From contig JAABTH010000011.1 in NCBI GenBank assembly GCA_011389985.1, forward strand, positions 1 through 64,000: 64,000 nucleotides of DNA. Direction: 5' to 3'. Position 1 is the stretch's first letter; each line of letters opens with the position of its first letter. The stretch is from Bacillota bacterium (GTDB lineage: Bacteria; Bacillota; Dethiobacteria; DTU022). A program made the translations under genes and the position numbers. Below the pieces are notes generated by a model that was given only the letters and a program-made list of their open reading frames with translations, did not search any database and was not told the origin of the DNA. Below, in pieces: positions 27,490-37,604 of this stretch.

Positions 27490-30400
27490 TTATATCTTTG
27501 CTTCGCCTGCTGTATGCTTGCTCCTGCTTCCCGGCTCCCGAATGATCACTTCTCCGCCCCACTCATTGCGTTCAACAAATTCCTGTTCCCAGGCAGCAAC
27601 CTCTTCAAAGGGCGGGCGGGAAAACCAGACACCTTTATTTGCCTGCTCACTGTTATCCCTGCAGGCAGGTGCCTCGAATCCCCGTAAAAAGAGATAAAGC
27701 ACCCCGCCGAAGCGAGCGTCGTAATCATGGCAGTTATTTATCCCGAGTAGCCGGATAATGGCCAGGGAGTATACTTTAGCCTGGAGGCTGTAGTTGCTCT
27801 CAACATGTATATTCAGGCTTGCTCTGTCATAGGCGGTCAGTTGGTCGCTTTTCCAGTCAAGCAGGTAGATTTTCCGATCATATTCGAAAACAAGATCGAT
27901 TAGCCCCTGCAGATAACCGCGTAATACCCTGAACGGAAGAGGTGGTTTTTCAACGCTTTCATTCTGATCGGCAGCTAAAAGCTTGTGATAACGCTCCGGT
28001 ATGGGGTAAATGAAAGACATCTCTCTGCGCTGGTGTTTCCCCGAGGCGATGCCACCCGGTATTACAAGGCGACAGTTGTTTTCTAGATTAGTAGTTTCCA
28101 CCGGAATGCTCAGAGCATTATAGACCATTTGCAGGGCAAGGGGCAGATACTCGTTGTTATAGTTAAGATGTCTGGCAGAGGAAGCTGTCCTTTTTTGGAC
28201 AGGTTCAAGTGAAACCCATTCTTCAAAATCATATTGCATAACTTCTTCAGCCGGAGTTTCTTCCAGAAGCGCATGCAGAAATATACCTGTTTCCTTTCCG
28301 CCTGGCAGTTTTTCATGATCCGCCGATTCTGTTTCTTTTGCTTCACCGGTTATTTTTGCTTCCGGTTCAGTGGTTTGGTATTCAGCGCTGATTTCTTCAC
28401 TGCGCATTTCTTCCCGGGTTTCTTCATCGGCGGCAAGTGGTTTCCAGCTGTCTCCCTGTTTGATTCTGGTGTAGCTTGTCAACAGCACTCCCCTGCTGCC
28501 CGGCCTGATCTGCATTGCTTCGTCAGCGCTTAAAGGCGGCATCTCGATTAAGCCTTCCTGAGGCCAGATATTTGTTACCGAGGCAGAAGTCGTTTTTTTA
28601 AAAGTTCGTTTTACGCATGATGCCTCTCTCAGTGTGTATAAACCTTTGTCGTCAAAACTGCTCTTTTCTCGAAGCAGATCAAGCCGCTTTTGGATAGGCC
28701 GGTAAAAGGAGCCGAGGTGATTGTAACCATAGCTTCGTTCTTCCCCGACGGGGGCTAAGCCTTTCCCGAAATAAGGCAGGTAGAGTCTTGATTTTGCCCG
28801 GGTTAGGGCAACATAAAAGAGCCGCTCTTCTTCTTCCCGGTTTTCAAGTTCTATTGCCTCTGCTATCTTTCCGGTTGCTCTTCCGATGTGCAGGTGTCTC
28901 TGGTTATCACTATGATAAATGCTGGTTTTAATGCCTTTGCCGCCGCTGTAACTTCCAAAGCCTCCACCAATGAAAACAACTTCAGCTTCAAGACCTTTGG
29001 CTTTATGCATGGTTAAAATCTGCACTGCTTCCCTGTCTGTCTCGAGCCGCTGGATATCGCCATCGCGTCCTTCCGGCAGTTTTCTGCCGTCAATTCGGGC
29101 TTTAAGACCGCGGGTCAGGGCAGCCAGGGTGATCGGACGTAAATGAGTATCGGCCAGCAGCAGTTCAGAGAGGTGAAGATAGTTGGTGAGCGCCCGTTCA
29201 GAACCGGTAAAGATCAGACGTCTGATCAAACCTGATTCGGCCATAATTGCATCAAAAAAATGTGACCAGGCAAGTGATTCGGCAAGGCGTCTCCATTCAA
29301 AAAGCTGCGCTACGAGGGGATGGCTTTCACCGGCTTCCCGCCAGGCCTGAAGTTCAGCCAGGGGCAGACCAAAAAATGGGGTCAGCCATGCTGACATTCT
29401 AATGCCCGGTTCTCCGGGGTTATCAATTGCACAAAGCAGTTTGTACAAATTATTTGCTTCATCGGTTTGAAAGAGGCCTTCCTGTTTGTAAAAGGCGTGG
29501 GGTATGCCGTAACTGCGCAGCACCTCGCCGATTTGCCTGCCTTCATTACCGGTTCGGGTTAAAATATATATATCGCTCAGTTTTACCGGTTTTGGTGCAT
29601 TATCTTTGTCTCCAGTGTAGAGGCCGCCGTCCGGGTTAACCAGACGGCAAATTTCATCGGCAAAAAAGCTGGCTAAACCATATGTTATTGATTTGGCATT
29701 GAGTTTTTCATCGCCACCGTAAAGCTGGACAAGGTGAACGGGGGGTGCTTTCAGAGTATTACTTTCGAACGCAACCCGGGAAGGATCACCGCACTCAACT
29801 AAATTATTATAGCGGTTAAGACCGCTGAAAAAGGTGGAACCCTCTTTATCTTTTACGGTGAGTATCTCATTAACAGCTTCGATCATTGCTGCGGTCGACC
29901 GGAAATTTTTTGTAAGCGGCAGCAGGGCAGAGTTGTGCTCATTTATTAAGTATTTTTTTGCCAGATCGTAAGTATGTACATCTGCGCCCCGGAAGCCGTA
30001 GATGGCTTGTTTGGGATCTCCGATTACATATAATCGTTCTTCACTGCTGCCATCAACGAATATTCGCCTGAATATTTCCCACTGCACCGGATCCGTATCC
30101 TGAAATTCATCTACCAGGGCATATTTCCAGCGACGTCGTAAAGCCTGCAGTAGCACATCTGCTTTGGGACTGGTCAGGGCATCGAGTACCCCCAGCAGCA
30201 TATCGTCATAATCGATCAGACCCAGAGATTTTTTCTTTGCGGCAAGTTTTTGCTGAATTCGCTTTAAAAATTGATGGACAAAAAAACTTTCTATTCCGGC
30301 ATGCTTTAGCTCGAGATCATTAAGTCCTGCTGTTAATACTTTTATTACTGCAGGTGCGTCAGCTGTGCCTGCTGCCCTGAAAAGATGGCCGATCTGGGTA

Positions 30401-31260
30401 TCTTTAACCTTGTTCAGCGAGCGTTCTTTCTTGGCCCAGTTTGTATAAGCGGCAATCGTCTCCGCTGAGCTGCCTGTGCTATTAATTTCTTCAAGTATAT
30501 TATACAGGTCATCAATAATTGCCTTATAAGAGTTTTTGGCCATGCCTGAATACATTATTTCACCGGCAGCTTTAAGTGTTTCAATAGATGGCAATTTGGC
30601 TATTGCTGTTTTGAGTCCCTGTGGATCCCATACCGGAGTGACCGGACAGCGCTCAGGGCTGCCTTCACGATGACAATTATAGAGGAATTCCTGAAGCTCC
30701 TGCAATGGCCTGCCATTCTCGACCCAGAGTCTTAGCATTTCACCTACCTGGTTTTTCTCCGCCAGGGCTGAACGTACTTCTTCACGGTAGGCCATGCCGA
30801 ATGTTTCGGCCCCGTCTGTATGTTCCTGTTCAAAAAGCCTGCCGCCCAGAAAAGCCTGTTCTGAGAGAACACGTTGGCAAAAACCATGAATCGTCGAAAT
30901 AGCCGCTCCGTCAAATCGGAAAAGCGCTTCACGCAGGCGGGTCCTGGTAGTATCGTCAATTTCCCAGTAATCAAGTGGGTCGGCGCCAGGCGGCAGGGGA
31001 GCATTTTCATCAGAGACTTTTCTAATCAGTGCCCGCAGACGTTCGCGCAGTTCGCGGGTTGCCGCTTCGGTAAAAGTGACAACCAAAATTTCTTCAATCT
31101 TGATCTCTCTGCCGTTCCTGGTATTGATCAGCAGTTCCAGCACAAGGTGCTCAAGGGTAAAGGTTTTACCTGTACCGGCGGAGGCTTCAATTACGGCATG
31201 GCTCCGTGCTAACTCCGGGTTGGTTAATATAGCTGGTTTCTTGTAATAGGCGGTCTTCAT
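27490..31260 (-). CDS. recB: Exodeoxyribonuclease V beta subunit RecB
   Basis: A 1256-residue helicase-nuclease that starts recombination repair at double-strand ends. The N-terminal UvrD/Rep-type helicase has Walker A ASAGTGKT (26-33), motif II LVDEFQDTDPVQW, and late motifs LTMHKAKGLEAEVVF and LFYVALTRAKSRLY. The C-terminal PD-(D/E)XK nuclease shows FLHALLEE (His), GLIDLVFEYD (Asp) and LLDWKSD (Asp, Lys), so nuclease activity should be intact. The start ATG shares one base with the recC stop (TGATG), which implies coupled translation. Length is close to the E. coli protein. Confidence 0.95.
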   Translation of the reverse strand: MKTAYYKKPAILTNPELARSHAVIEASAGTGKTFTLEHLVLELLINTRNGREIKIEEILVVTFTEAATRELRERLRALIRKVSDENAPLPPGADPLDYWEIDDTTRTRLREALFRFDGAAISTIHGFCQRVLSEQAFLGGRLFEQEHTDGAETFGMAYREEVRSALAEKNQVGEMLRLWVENGRPLQELQEFLYNCHREGSPERCPVTPVWDPQGLKTAIAKLPSIETLKAAGEIMYSGMAKNSYKAIIDDLYNILEEINSTGSSAETIAAYTNWAKKERSLNKVKDTQIGHLFRAAGTADAPAVIKVLTAGLNDLELKHAGIESFFVHQFLKRIQQKLAAKKKSLGLIDYDDMLLGVLDALTSPKADVLLQALRRRWKYALVDEFQDTDPVQWEIFRRIFVDGSSEERLYVIGDPKQAIYGFRGADVHTYDLAKKYLINEHNSALLPLTKNFRSTAAMIEAVNEILTVKDKEGSTFFSGLNRYNNLVECGDPSRVAFESNTLKAPPVHLVQLYGGDEKLNAKSITYGLASFFADEICRLVNPDGGLYTGDKDNAPKPVKLSDIYILTRTGNEGRQIGEVLRSYGIPHAFYKQEGLFQTDEANNLYKLLCAIDNPGEPGIRMSAWLTPFFGLPLAELQAWREAGESHPLVAQLFEWRRLAESLAWSHFFDAIMAESGLIRRLIFTGSERALTNYLHLSELLLADTHLRPITLAALTRGLKARIDGRKLPEGRDGDIQRLETDREAVQILTMHKAKGLEAEVVFIGGGFGSYSGGKGIKTSIYHSDNQRHLHIGRATGKIAEAIELENREEEERLFYVALTRAKSRLYLPYFGKGLAPVGEERSYGYNHLGSFYRPIQKRLDLLREKSSFDDKGLYTLREASCVKRTFKKTTSASVTNIWPQEGLIEMPPLSADEAMQIRPGSRGVLLTSYTRIKQGDSWKPLAADEETREEMRSEEISAEYQTTEPEAKITGEAKETESADHEKLPGGKETGIFLHALLEETPAEEVMQYDFEEWVSLEPVQKRTASSARHLNYNNEYLPLALQMVYNALSIPVETTNLENNCRLVIPGGIASGKHQRREMSFIYPIPERYHKLLAADQNESVEKPPLPFRVLRGYLQGLIDLVFEYDRKIYLLDWKSDQLTAYDRASLNIHVESNYSLQAKVYSLAIIRLLGINNCHDYDARFGGVLYLFLRGFEAPACRDNSEQANKGVWFSRPPFEEVAAWEQEFVERNEWGGEVIIREPGSRSKHTAGEAKI

Positions 31261-34200
31261 CAGAAGCCCTCCATGGTAATAATATCTTCAAATAAAGGGC
31301 TGAAGCGCTTAGATACCATTTCGGCAGCTTTATCAGCAGATGGTGGACTATATTGTCGCGGTAAAGGCACAGGACCCCAGAGGCTGGAAAATCTTGCCCA
31401 ACTGTTTTCGGCCAGCTCATTAATATAGTAGGTAAGCAATTTCCCGTCAGGCTGTCCTTTCCGCCTTTTGTAGTACTCAAAGAAAACTGCTTCGCAGGGC
31501 AGCAGGTAGTCGTGAGCACTCCCGATTAATGCGGTTAATATATCTGCAAACCAGGAACGTGCTTTTTGAGGATCCATTGCTTTTAACTGTAAACCTCTTA
31601 ACCCTGTTTCTGCAGGGTTCAAGGCGTAGAGCGATAATATTCGACGTTCAGCATTTTTGGTTTGTTCTGCTGCCGCCAGTGCGGCATGATCGATTATGCC
31701 CCGCAGCAGGTAACGGAAAGTCCGGCCCAGGGTTGCCTGGTCTTTTCCCTGGGGTAATTTTTTCGGCTGAAAATTAATCGAGGTTAACAGATCTTCAGTA
31801 AGTCCATCCGTCAAACCGGTTATTTTAACTTTTAAATGACGCGGTAATTTGTCCGGGCCTTCTACTGTAATCTTGAATTCAAGCGGTTCAAGGACCTTTT
31901 CGCAGGCCCCCTGTTCATAGGAGCTCCCAAAGCGGATCCGGTGCAGGCGTATTGGTTCTGCTGCATTGCCTGTGCTCGGGTTTTTCATACCGAATGCGTC
32001 CGCAAGGCCAGTCTCCCACCCCGCAATAATATCAAAGTGGCGTTTCTCGATTACCTGGCCCAGGGCTCCGACAGGAATTTTACCCTGCAAGCGCAGTTTT
32101 GTTGCGTGCTGCCGGTAAAGATCGGCAGGAATAAGATCGAGGGCTGAAGCTTCAAAGAACAGATCACGCAGTAATCTGGTTTCAACCATTGGGTTTATTT
32201 CAAAATCTTCTTCTTCTATGTCAGCCGGGTCATCTTCACTTTCAGCCAAGCCTAACATTACCGCCGCCCAGCCCTGCATAGGGCATTCAAGAAATCGCCT
32301 GAGAGCAGAGAGAGAAAGGGTGATGACATCTTCTTCAGGAGTAACCATGGTGCCGGAGTTTAGCATTCCGGCAGCTTTCACAGAAGCTGCAAGAGGAGGT
32401 TCACCGGGCAGAGCCAGTATTTTTGAAAGTTTGTTCCAGGTTTCAGGCGGGACAGCTTCCCTGATGTCACCAAGAATATTGCCGGGATTGGAATTGCTTT
32501 TAATTTCTTGTTGAAAAGAGTCTGGATGTGACGGGTAGGTCATTTTTTGCCAATCCAGGGCAATTTCCTGCACCCGGGCTTCAATCCGGGCTTCATCTAT
32601 AAAAGAATCGCTCAGAGCATCTTTTTCATTATAGCGGCGTAATTGCGGTTCGATGCGCAGATCATTTATGCCAACTTCGCCCAGGTAGCCATGTTTTAAG
32701 ATGTGCAGCAGTTCCTGAATGACTGCTGAAGGCTGCAGAGGGTCACCGGTTTGTTCATCCCGGCGAACATAGCTGATATATAGTTTTTCGCGCGCGCAGA
32801 GCAGCGTTTCAAGAAACATGTAACGATCGCGTTCTGAGGGGTCGACATCACCTGACCGGCGCCGGGCAGCCCGCAGGTCAAGAGCATCTCTGCGGCCGGA
32901 TGCCGGGAAAAGACCTTCACCCAGCCCGAGTAAAAATACGATTTTAAATGGTATGGCGCGCATGGGCAGAAAGGAAGAGACAACTACTCCTTCAGCCAGG
33001 TACTGTCCGTGACCGGCGCCTAATTTATCGAGTGACCGCAGGGCCAATTCTGTGGCCGTTCGGCCGCTTACCCTGCATTTAAAGTCCATTTTTTCAAGAC
33101 CGGCAAGAGAGCGGGTTAGACGTAAAAGATCTCTTTCATCAGAGCTTTCTTCTGTGTCAAGGTAAGTTTCAGCTTCCTTGATGAAAAAGGCAGCCCAATC
33201 AGTAATAGTCATATATTTTTCACGGACAAAGCGGGCATCGGCCAATAAAGAGCGGGCCAGCAGGCCAAATCGGGCCGCTGCAGTGATTTTTTCTCCATGA
33301 ATTTCTTCTACCAACCATCGTCCTCCGGCGGTTTTGAAAATCCTGTCATCACCGCTTTTATCTCCGGTCATGCAAGCACCCAGGGCCAGTCGTTTTATTC
33401 CCTGGTCCCAGTTTAGGACATCTTCATCTATATAGGTACCGGCATGGTCGCCATGATCGGCTCCGTAAATGATATTCAGTTTATCGGCAATGTCAGCCAA
33501 ATCGTGAGGGAAAAGATCCTTAAAATGTCCGGTAATGGCAGAGTGACTCATTACATTAAGCATTTCTGCCCTTGAAAACCGACCAAAGGGTAATTTTAGC
33601 AGCAGGCTCATAGCTTCGATAATCCGGCTGCCTGAAACTCCAGACAGATCTGAAACGGAATTCGGAAGATTATGGCAGGCAGCAAATACAGATTCAATTT
33701 GGGGCAGGTAGGTTTCTTTTTCTGCGCTGTTCACAATAACAGCCACATCACTGAACCTAAGAGGGGTTTCGCCGGGCTGTTGTTTATCTTCCCGCATTAG
33801 TTTCCAGATTTCATCGGCTACCCATTCAACCTCCCGGCGAACTGAAGGTGCGGCTACCAGTTTGATTGTTTGATCAGGTCTAAGCGGTTTAATTGCCTCT
33901 GCAGTTGAATTATTTGCACGGTTACCATCGCTGCTTACAGTTGGTTGCCCCAGACTCAGATTTCTTTCCGGCTCGCGCATGAGTATGTCTTGCTGCAGCA
34001 AGTTCAGCAGGCCTCCGCCATATTTTAAGGGATCATCAAAAGTGCTTTCAAAATTGCAGTCGGTCAATTCATCCAACAAGCGCATATGTTCGCGCCCGGG
34101 TCGGCCCCAGTAACGAAGGGCAGGCGTATCTGCTTCCAAAAGGCCGAAAGGATCTTCCGCTTCTGTTTCAACAGCGTCATCTTTTTTGTGATGCGCTGGC

Positions 34201-35171
34201 TTATCGAGGTTAAGACGGTAAAATAGCTCACGGTGAGTTTCCACATCTTCCCAGAATTCGGCACAGGGGTTTAGTGTGTATATCCGCAGGGTGGCAGTTT
34301 CACCAAGCCTGGCAAAAAGCAGCTGGAATATTCTGGCCATATACGAAACACCAAAAATATGAACCGGCGGTAGTTGTGTCTTACTGATCAAGTCAAAAAG
34401 TTTGTCGTCGAAGGTTACCAGGTCAAGTGTAGACCAGCGTCCGCCTTCTGACGGTGGAAATTTTTCAAGAATACCACCACTGCCAAAGACAGACTGCCAA
34501 AGTGCGCGCTGCCATGTAACACCAGAAGCAAGAGAGGGCTCTATTGCGGCGGGATCAGCATAAACAGAGCCTGCCAGGCTGTAGCGATCAGCTGTTTTAG
34601 ATCCAGGTATGCTTTTATTTTCACGCCATGCGGCGATCATTTCAGGCCTGGAGAAGGTGTATTCCTGAAAGAGATAAGCCATTCTTGAAGCAAGCTGAAC
34701 GCGCCGCAGGTCGGCGCCGTCGGCAGCGAGGAGTTCCTGATCTGACGTCTTATTAGCTTCTGGATTATCTGAACTGGAGATGAAAGGTAAGTTTACCCAG
34801 GGGTCGGAGCTTTGAAGATACCGGCACACAGGCTGCAGTTCAGGTTTTTCGAGCAGGTTGTCATCTGATAATACTGCCAGTAAGGCCCCTTCGATGGTAT
34901 CAAGATCAACAAGTTGTATTTCCCCGGGAACAACTTCAGAAAGGATATCATTGATAAAACGTTCAATTCTTCTGAAATGCAGGTTGGCTGCCACACCGGT
35001 AATTTGAGCAAGATTAAAACGCACCCAGGTTTCCATATTACGGTTGGGTGTTACCATTTCAATCGGCTCTAGCGGGTGTGCTTCTCCGATACGCTTTCTA
35101 TTCAGGTTCAGGTCTTCCGCCAGTTTATCCAGCAGGCGTTCAGTCCGGTTTGAATATACCAACTCTATCAC
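31260..35171 (-). CDS. recC: Exodeoxyribonuclease V gamma subunit RecC
   Basis: A 1303-residue subunit that holds the inactivated helicase fold scanning DNA for Chi and splitting the strands. The N-terminal region has the typical PNRNMETWVRFNLAQITGVAANL. Later VFLLGLGEGLFPA and SLSALRRFLECPMQGWA match the helicase-like and nuclease-like parts. It is longer than E. coli RecC (about 1120 residues). First gene of the recC-recB-recD-pgi run. The upstream region, shared with the divergent 35401 gene, holds an inverted repeat. No addA or addB is present in the window. Confidence 0.92.
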   Translation of the reverse strand: MIELVYSNRTERLLDKLAEDLNLNRKRIGEAHPLEPIEMVTPNRNMETWVRFNLAQITGVAANLHFRRIERFINDILSEVVPGEIQLVDLDTIEGALLAVLSDDNLLEKPELQPVCRYLQSSDPWVNLPFISSSDNPEANKTSDQELLAADGADLRRVQLASRMAYLFQEYTFSRPEMIAAWRENKSIPGSKTADRYSLAGSVYADPAAIEPSLASGVTWQRALWQSVFGSGGILEKFPPSEGGRWSTLDLVTFDDKLFDLISKTQLPPVHIFGVSYMARIFQLLFARLGETATLRIYTLNPCAEFWEDVETHRELFYRLNLDKPAHHKKDDAVETEAEDPFGLLEADTPALRYWGRPGREHMRLLDELTDCNFESTFDDPLKYGGGLLNLLQQDILMREPERNLSLGQPTVSSDGNRANNSTAEAIKPLRPDQTIKLVAAPSVRREVEWVADEIWKLMREDKQQPGETPLRFSDVAVIVNSAEKETYLPQIESVFAACHNLPNSVSDLSGVSGSRIIEAMSLLLKLPFGRFSRAEMLNVMSHSAITGHFKDLFPHDLADIADKLNIIYGADHGDHAGTYIDEDVLNWDQGIKRLALGACMTGDKSGDDRIFKTAGGRWLVEEIHGEKITAAARFGLLARSLLADARFVREKYMTITDWAAFFIKEAETYLDTEESSDERDLLRLTRSLAGLEKMDFKCRVSGRTATELALRSLDKLGAGHGQYLAEGVVVSSFLPMRAIPFKIVFLLGLGEGLFPASGRRDALDLRAARRRSGDVDPSERDRYMFLETLLCAREKLYISYVRRDEQTGDPLQPSAVIQELLHILKHGYLGEVGINDLRIEPQLRRYNEKDALSDSFIDEARIEARVQEIALDWQKMTYPSHPDSFQQEIKSNSNPGNILGDIREAVPPETWNKLSKILALPGEPPLAASVKAAGMLNSGTMVTPEEDVITLSLSALRRFLECPMQGWAAVMLGLAESEDDPADIEEEDFEINPMVETRLLRDLFFEASALDLIPADLYRQHATKLRLQGKIPVGALGQVIEKRHFDIIAGWETGLADAFGMKNPSTGNAAEPIRLHRIRFGSSYEQGACEKVLEPLEFKITVEGPDKLPRHLKVKITGLTDGLTEDLLTSINFQPKKLPQGKDQATLGRTFRYLLRGIIDHAALAAAEQTKNAERRILSLYALNPAETGLRGLQLKAMDPQKARSWFADILTALIGSAHDYLLPCEAVFFEYYKRRKGQPDGKLLTYYINELAENSWARFSSLWGPVPLPRQYSPPSADKAAEMVSKRFSPLFEDIITMEGF

Positions 35172-35273
35172 AGATGGTTTCTCCTGACATTAAAGATTCA
35201 GCAGTCTAAATTATATTATTTCCTTTGAAGCGGCAAACTCCTGCATGGCGAAACATATCTTCAGCATTTGCAA

Positions 35274-35309
35274 TTTAGCGGTAAACCTTCTTTAGACAAT
35301 GCCGCTAAA
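35274..35309. promoter_or_regulatory. Inverted repeat in the recC / 35401 divergent region
   Basis: TTTAGCGG and CCGCTAAA form a perfect 8-base inverted repeat separated by 20 bases, midway between divergent recC and the gene at 35401. It could be an operator or a hairpin; no known regulator motif was recognised. Confidence 0.35.
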
Positions 35310-35400
35310 AGGAGGGGCTCAGATAACTGGCAGGCAGGATTTTTCATAAAAATAGTGAAATAATATAAATAATTGCTGATAAATACCGGAGGTGTGATAA

Positions 35401-36285
35401 ATGTTTAAAAACCGCGAAATGATCATGGCCAAAGTAGCCGAGATGCCAACCGGAGAAAAATCACAATCGAACCGTTACTGGTGTCTCACCTGTAAAATGA
35501 TGTTTTCGATGGAAGACCCCGTCTGCCCCTATATGCCAAAAGTATGTATTAACAGCCCCATACCAATAGAACTGGTTGGCCCTGAATCTACAATTTGTCT
35601 TGAAAAAATTGGTCTATTCTACCCAAAGATTCCTCAGAAAATGTTGGCTTATTTAGCCAAAGGCAACCCGAAAGAAATTGCCGAAAAGTGGGTTGAAGTT
35701 TATTTCAAATTCCTTGAAGACTGGAATTTTGAATATAAACACGAGCCTCTGCAGGTTCTTAAAAGCTTTATTATCAGCATATCGGGAAGTGAGACAGGTC
35801 AGCGAATCCGTTCTGGTGCGATCACACTTGTTGTAACTGACATAGAGAAAGTATGGGATGCTAATAGGTTTTTTGCCATACTGAAACCTGCCCTGGAATT
35901 ACTTAAAGCAAAACTCAATCTAAAAGAAGTAATAACAGTTGACAGCCTTGATATACTTGGTGATATGGATACGGGCAAATATTATTGCCCCATGTGCAGC
36001 AAGTTTTTTGAGTTCTCAACACAGAAGGATTCAATCACCTGCCCGCTGATGGCCCAGAAATGCATGGCTGTGCCTACCGATATAAATAAAATCAAATATA
36101 ACCTGGACCACCTGATCAGGGTTTATGATTGTACTCCTGATCTTTATAAGCGTTTTGCTCTTGCACTGGACAGTCAGCCAGGGGCGGTTGAACAACTTCG
36201 CACCATACTGACTGAAGAATGGCAATTTGAGATTGAAGATAAAGCGCTGGAAGAGTTAAGTAACCTGTTCGGTATCAGGGGGTAA
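35401..36285 (+). CDS. Unrecognised protein with two CxxC...CPxMxxxC motifs
   Basis: A 294-residue protein, not recognised. It has two similar Cys clusters about 170 residues apart: C28-x2-C31-x10-C42-P-Y-M-x3-C49 and C196-x2-C199-x14-C214-P-L-M-x3-C221. Each is a likely four-Cys metal site (zinc or iron), and the shared CPxM and following Cys point to an internal duplication. Between and after them are mostly helical segments. No signal peptide or membrane segment is seen. The ATG has a strong GGAGG. It is divergent from recC and 107 bases ahead of an old-yellow-enzyme gene. A role as a metal or redox protein is only a guess. Confidence 0.85.
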   Translation: MFKNREMIMAKVAEMPTGEKSQSNRYWCLTCKMMFSMEDPVCPYMPKVCINSPIPIELVGPESTICLEKIGLFYPKIPQKMLAYLAKGNPKEIAEKWVEVYFKFLEDWNFEYKHEPLQVLKSFIISISGSETGQRIRSGAITLVVTDIEKVWDANRFFAILKPALELLKAKLNLKEVITVDSLDILGDMDTGKYYCPMCSKFFEFSTQKDSITCPLMAQKCMAVPTDINKIKYNLDHLIRVYDCTPDLYKRFALALDSQPGAVEQLRTILTEEWQFEIEDKALEELSNLFGIRG

Positions 36286-36392
36286 ACCCCGTAGATCAGG
36301 GACATAACGACCAGGTGATAAAAAATTGTCATAGCTGCTCATCTTAAGCAAGAAATAAGCCGGATTAGAAAAATATATACAGGAGCATACAA

Positions 36393-37499
36393 ATGAAAAA
36401 AATTTCAGATGAACTGCAAATCAATAATTTAAAACTCAGGAACAGGCTTGTGCTGCCGGCTTTAACAACGAATGCTGCCAATAATGAAGGTGAAGCAACA
36501 AGTGCGGTTATTAATTTTTACAAGAAGAGAGCCGGCTCTGTCGGTCTTGTTATTGTTGAGGCAACCGCAATACGTCCTGATGGCCGTCTTGTGCCGGATA
36601 GCCTGGGGCTGTGGAAAGACAGCCAGGTGGCAGGGATGGCGCAACTGGTGAAAATAATTAAGGCTGCAGGTGCCAGAGTAGTTGTTCAGCTTAATCATGC
36701 CGGTGCGCGGTGTATCCCTGACCAGGGGGCACTGGCCGGAGCTTCACCTTCCGGTTTCCAATTTCGACCTGATCTGAATACTATTATTCTTAAAGAGAAA
36801 CAGATAGAGCTGCTGGTTAATGATTTTGCAGATGCAGCAGGCCGGGCCGTCATGGCTGGATTTGACGGAGTTGAGATCCACGGTGCTCATTTTTATCTGC
36901 TCAGTCAGTTTATTTCCCCATTTACAAACCAGCGGCAGGATCAATTCGGAGGCGATGAAAAAGGGCGGGCTAAATTTCCTCTTGAAGTTATAAAGGCTGT
37001 CCGTAAAAAAATTGGTGAAGATCACAGTATACTATTTCGCTTAAATGCTGTTGAAGGAGTGGACAGAGGACTTACTCTTGACGAAAGTACATCTTTTAGC
37101 CAACTTCTTGCCGGTGCCGGGGTGGACATGCTTGATATTTCTTTTGCCGGTAAAGGTGCCTGGCAGGAGATTAATGGAAACCGTTATTTTGTATTCGCTT
37201 CCGCTCTTTCAAAAAGCGATCCGCCAGGAGTAAATATTAATCATGCAGCACATATAAATAAAGCGACAGGCCTTCCGGTTATTTCTGTGGGCAAGCTGTG
37301 GGACAAGGCTGTTGTTGAAGAGGCGCTAAAAACTGACCATATTGACCTTGTGGCGATTGGAAGACAGATGATTGCTGATCCTGATGCAGCAGAAAAGATT
37401 TTGTGTGATCACTGTGAAGAAACATTTGTCTGCACGGAATGTTCGAATTGCTTTACGACAATCAGAAGTGGGTTACCGGTAGACTGCCCCCTGTGGTAA
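36393..37499 (+). CDS. NADH:flavin oxidoreductase, old yellow enzyme family (barrel only)
   Basis: A 368-residue FMN-binding TIM barrel. HGAHFYLLSQFISPFTNQR and FGGDEKGRAKFPLEVIKAVR are hallmarks of the 2,4-dienoyl-CoA reductase/OYE family, and QLNHAGAR carries the substrate-binding His region. The C-terminal Cys group (CDHC, CTECSNC) resembles the start of the 4Fe-4S segment of the long dienoyl-CoA reductase form, but the protein stops there, without the FAD/NADH domain. It would thus need a separate electron donor or use NAD(P)H directly. GGAG precedes the ATG. Substrate is unknown. Confidence 0.9.
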   Translation: MKKISDELQINNLKLRNRLVLPALTTNAANNEGEATSAVINFYKKRAGSVGLVIVEATAIRPDGRLVPDSLGLWKDSQVAGMAQLVKIIKAAGARVVVQLNHAGARCIPDQGALAGASPSGFQFRPDLNTIILKEKQIELLVNDFADAAGRAVMAGFDGVEIHGAHFYLLSQFISPFTNQRQDQFGGDEKGRAKFPLEVIKAVRKKIGEDHSILFRLNAVEGVDRGLTLDESTSFSQLLAGAGVDMLDISFAGKGAWQEINGNRYFVFASALSKSDPPGVNINHAAHINKATGLPVISVGKLWDKAVVEEALKTDHIDLVAIGRQMIADPDAAEKILCDHCEETFVCTECSNCFTTIRSGLPVDCPLW

Positions 37500-37604
37500 A
37501 GAGGTATAGGAAAACAGTTTGAATATGCGGTATTGTCAGATCTGATCCTGATCGTGGGAAACTACAGCAGATATTAATAGAAATTAATCAGCGAGGATAA
37601 CAAT

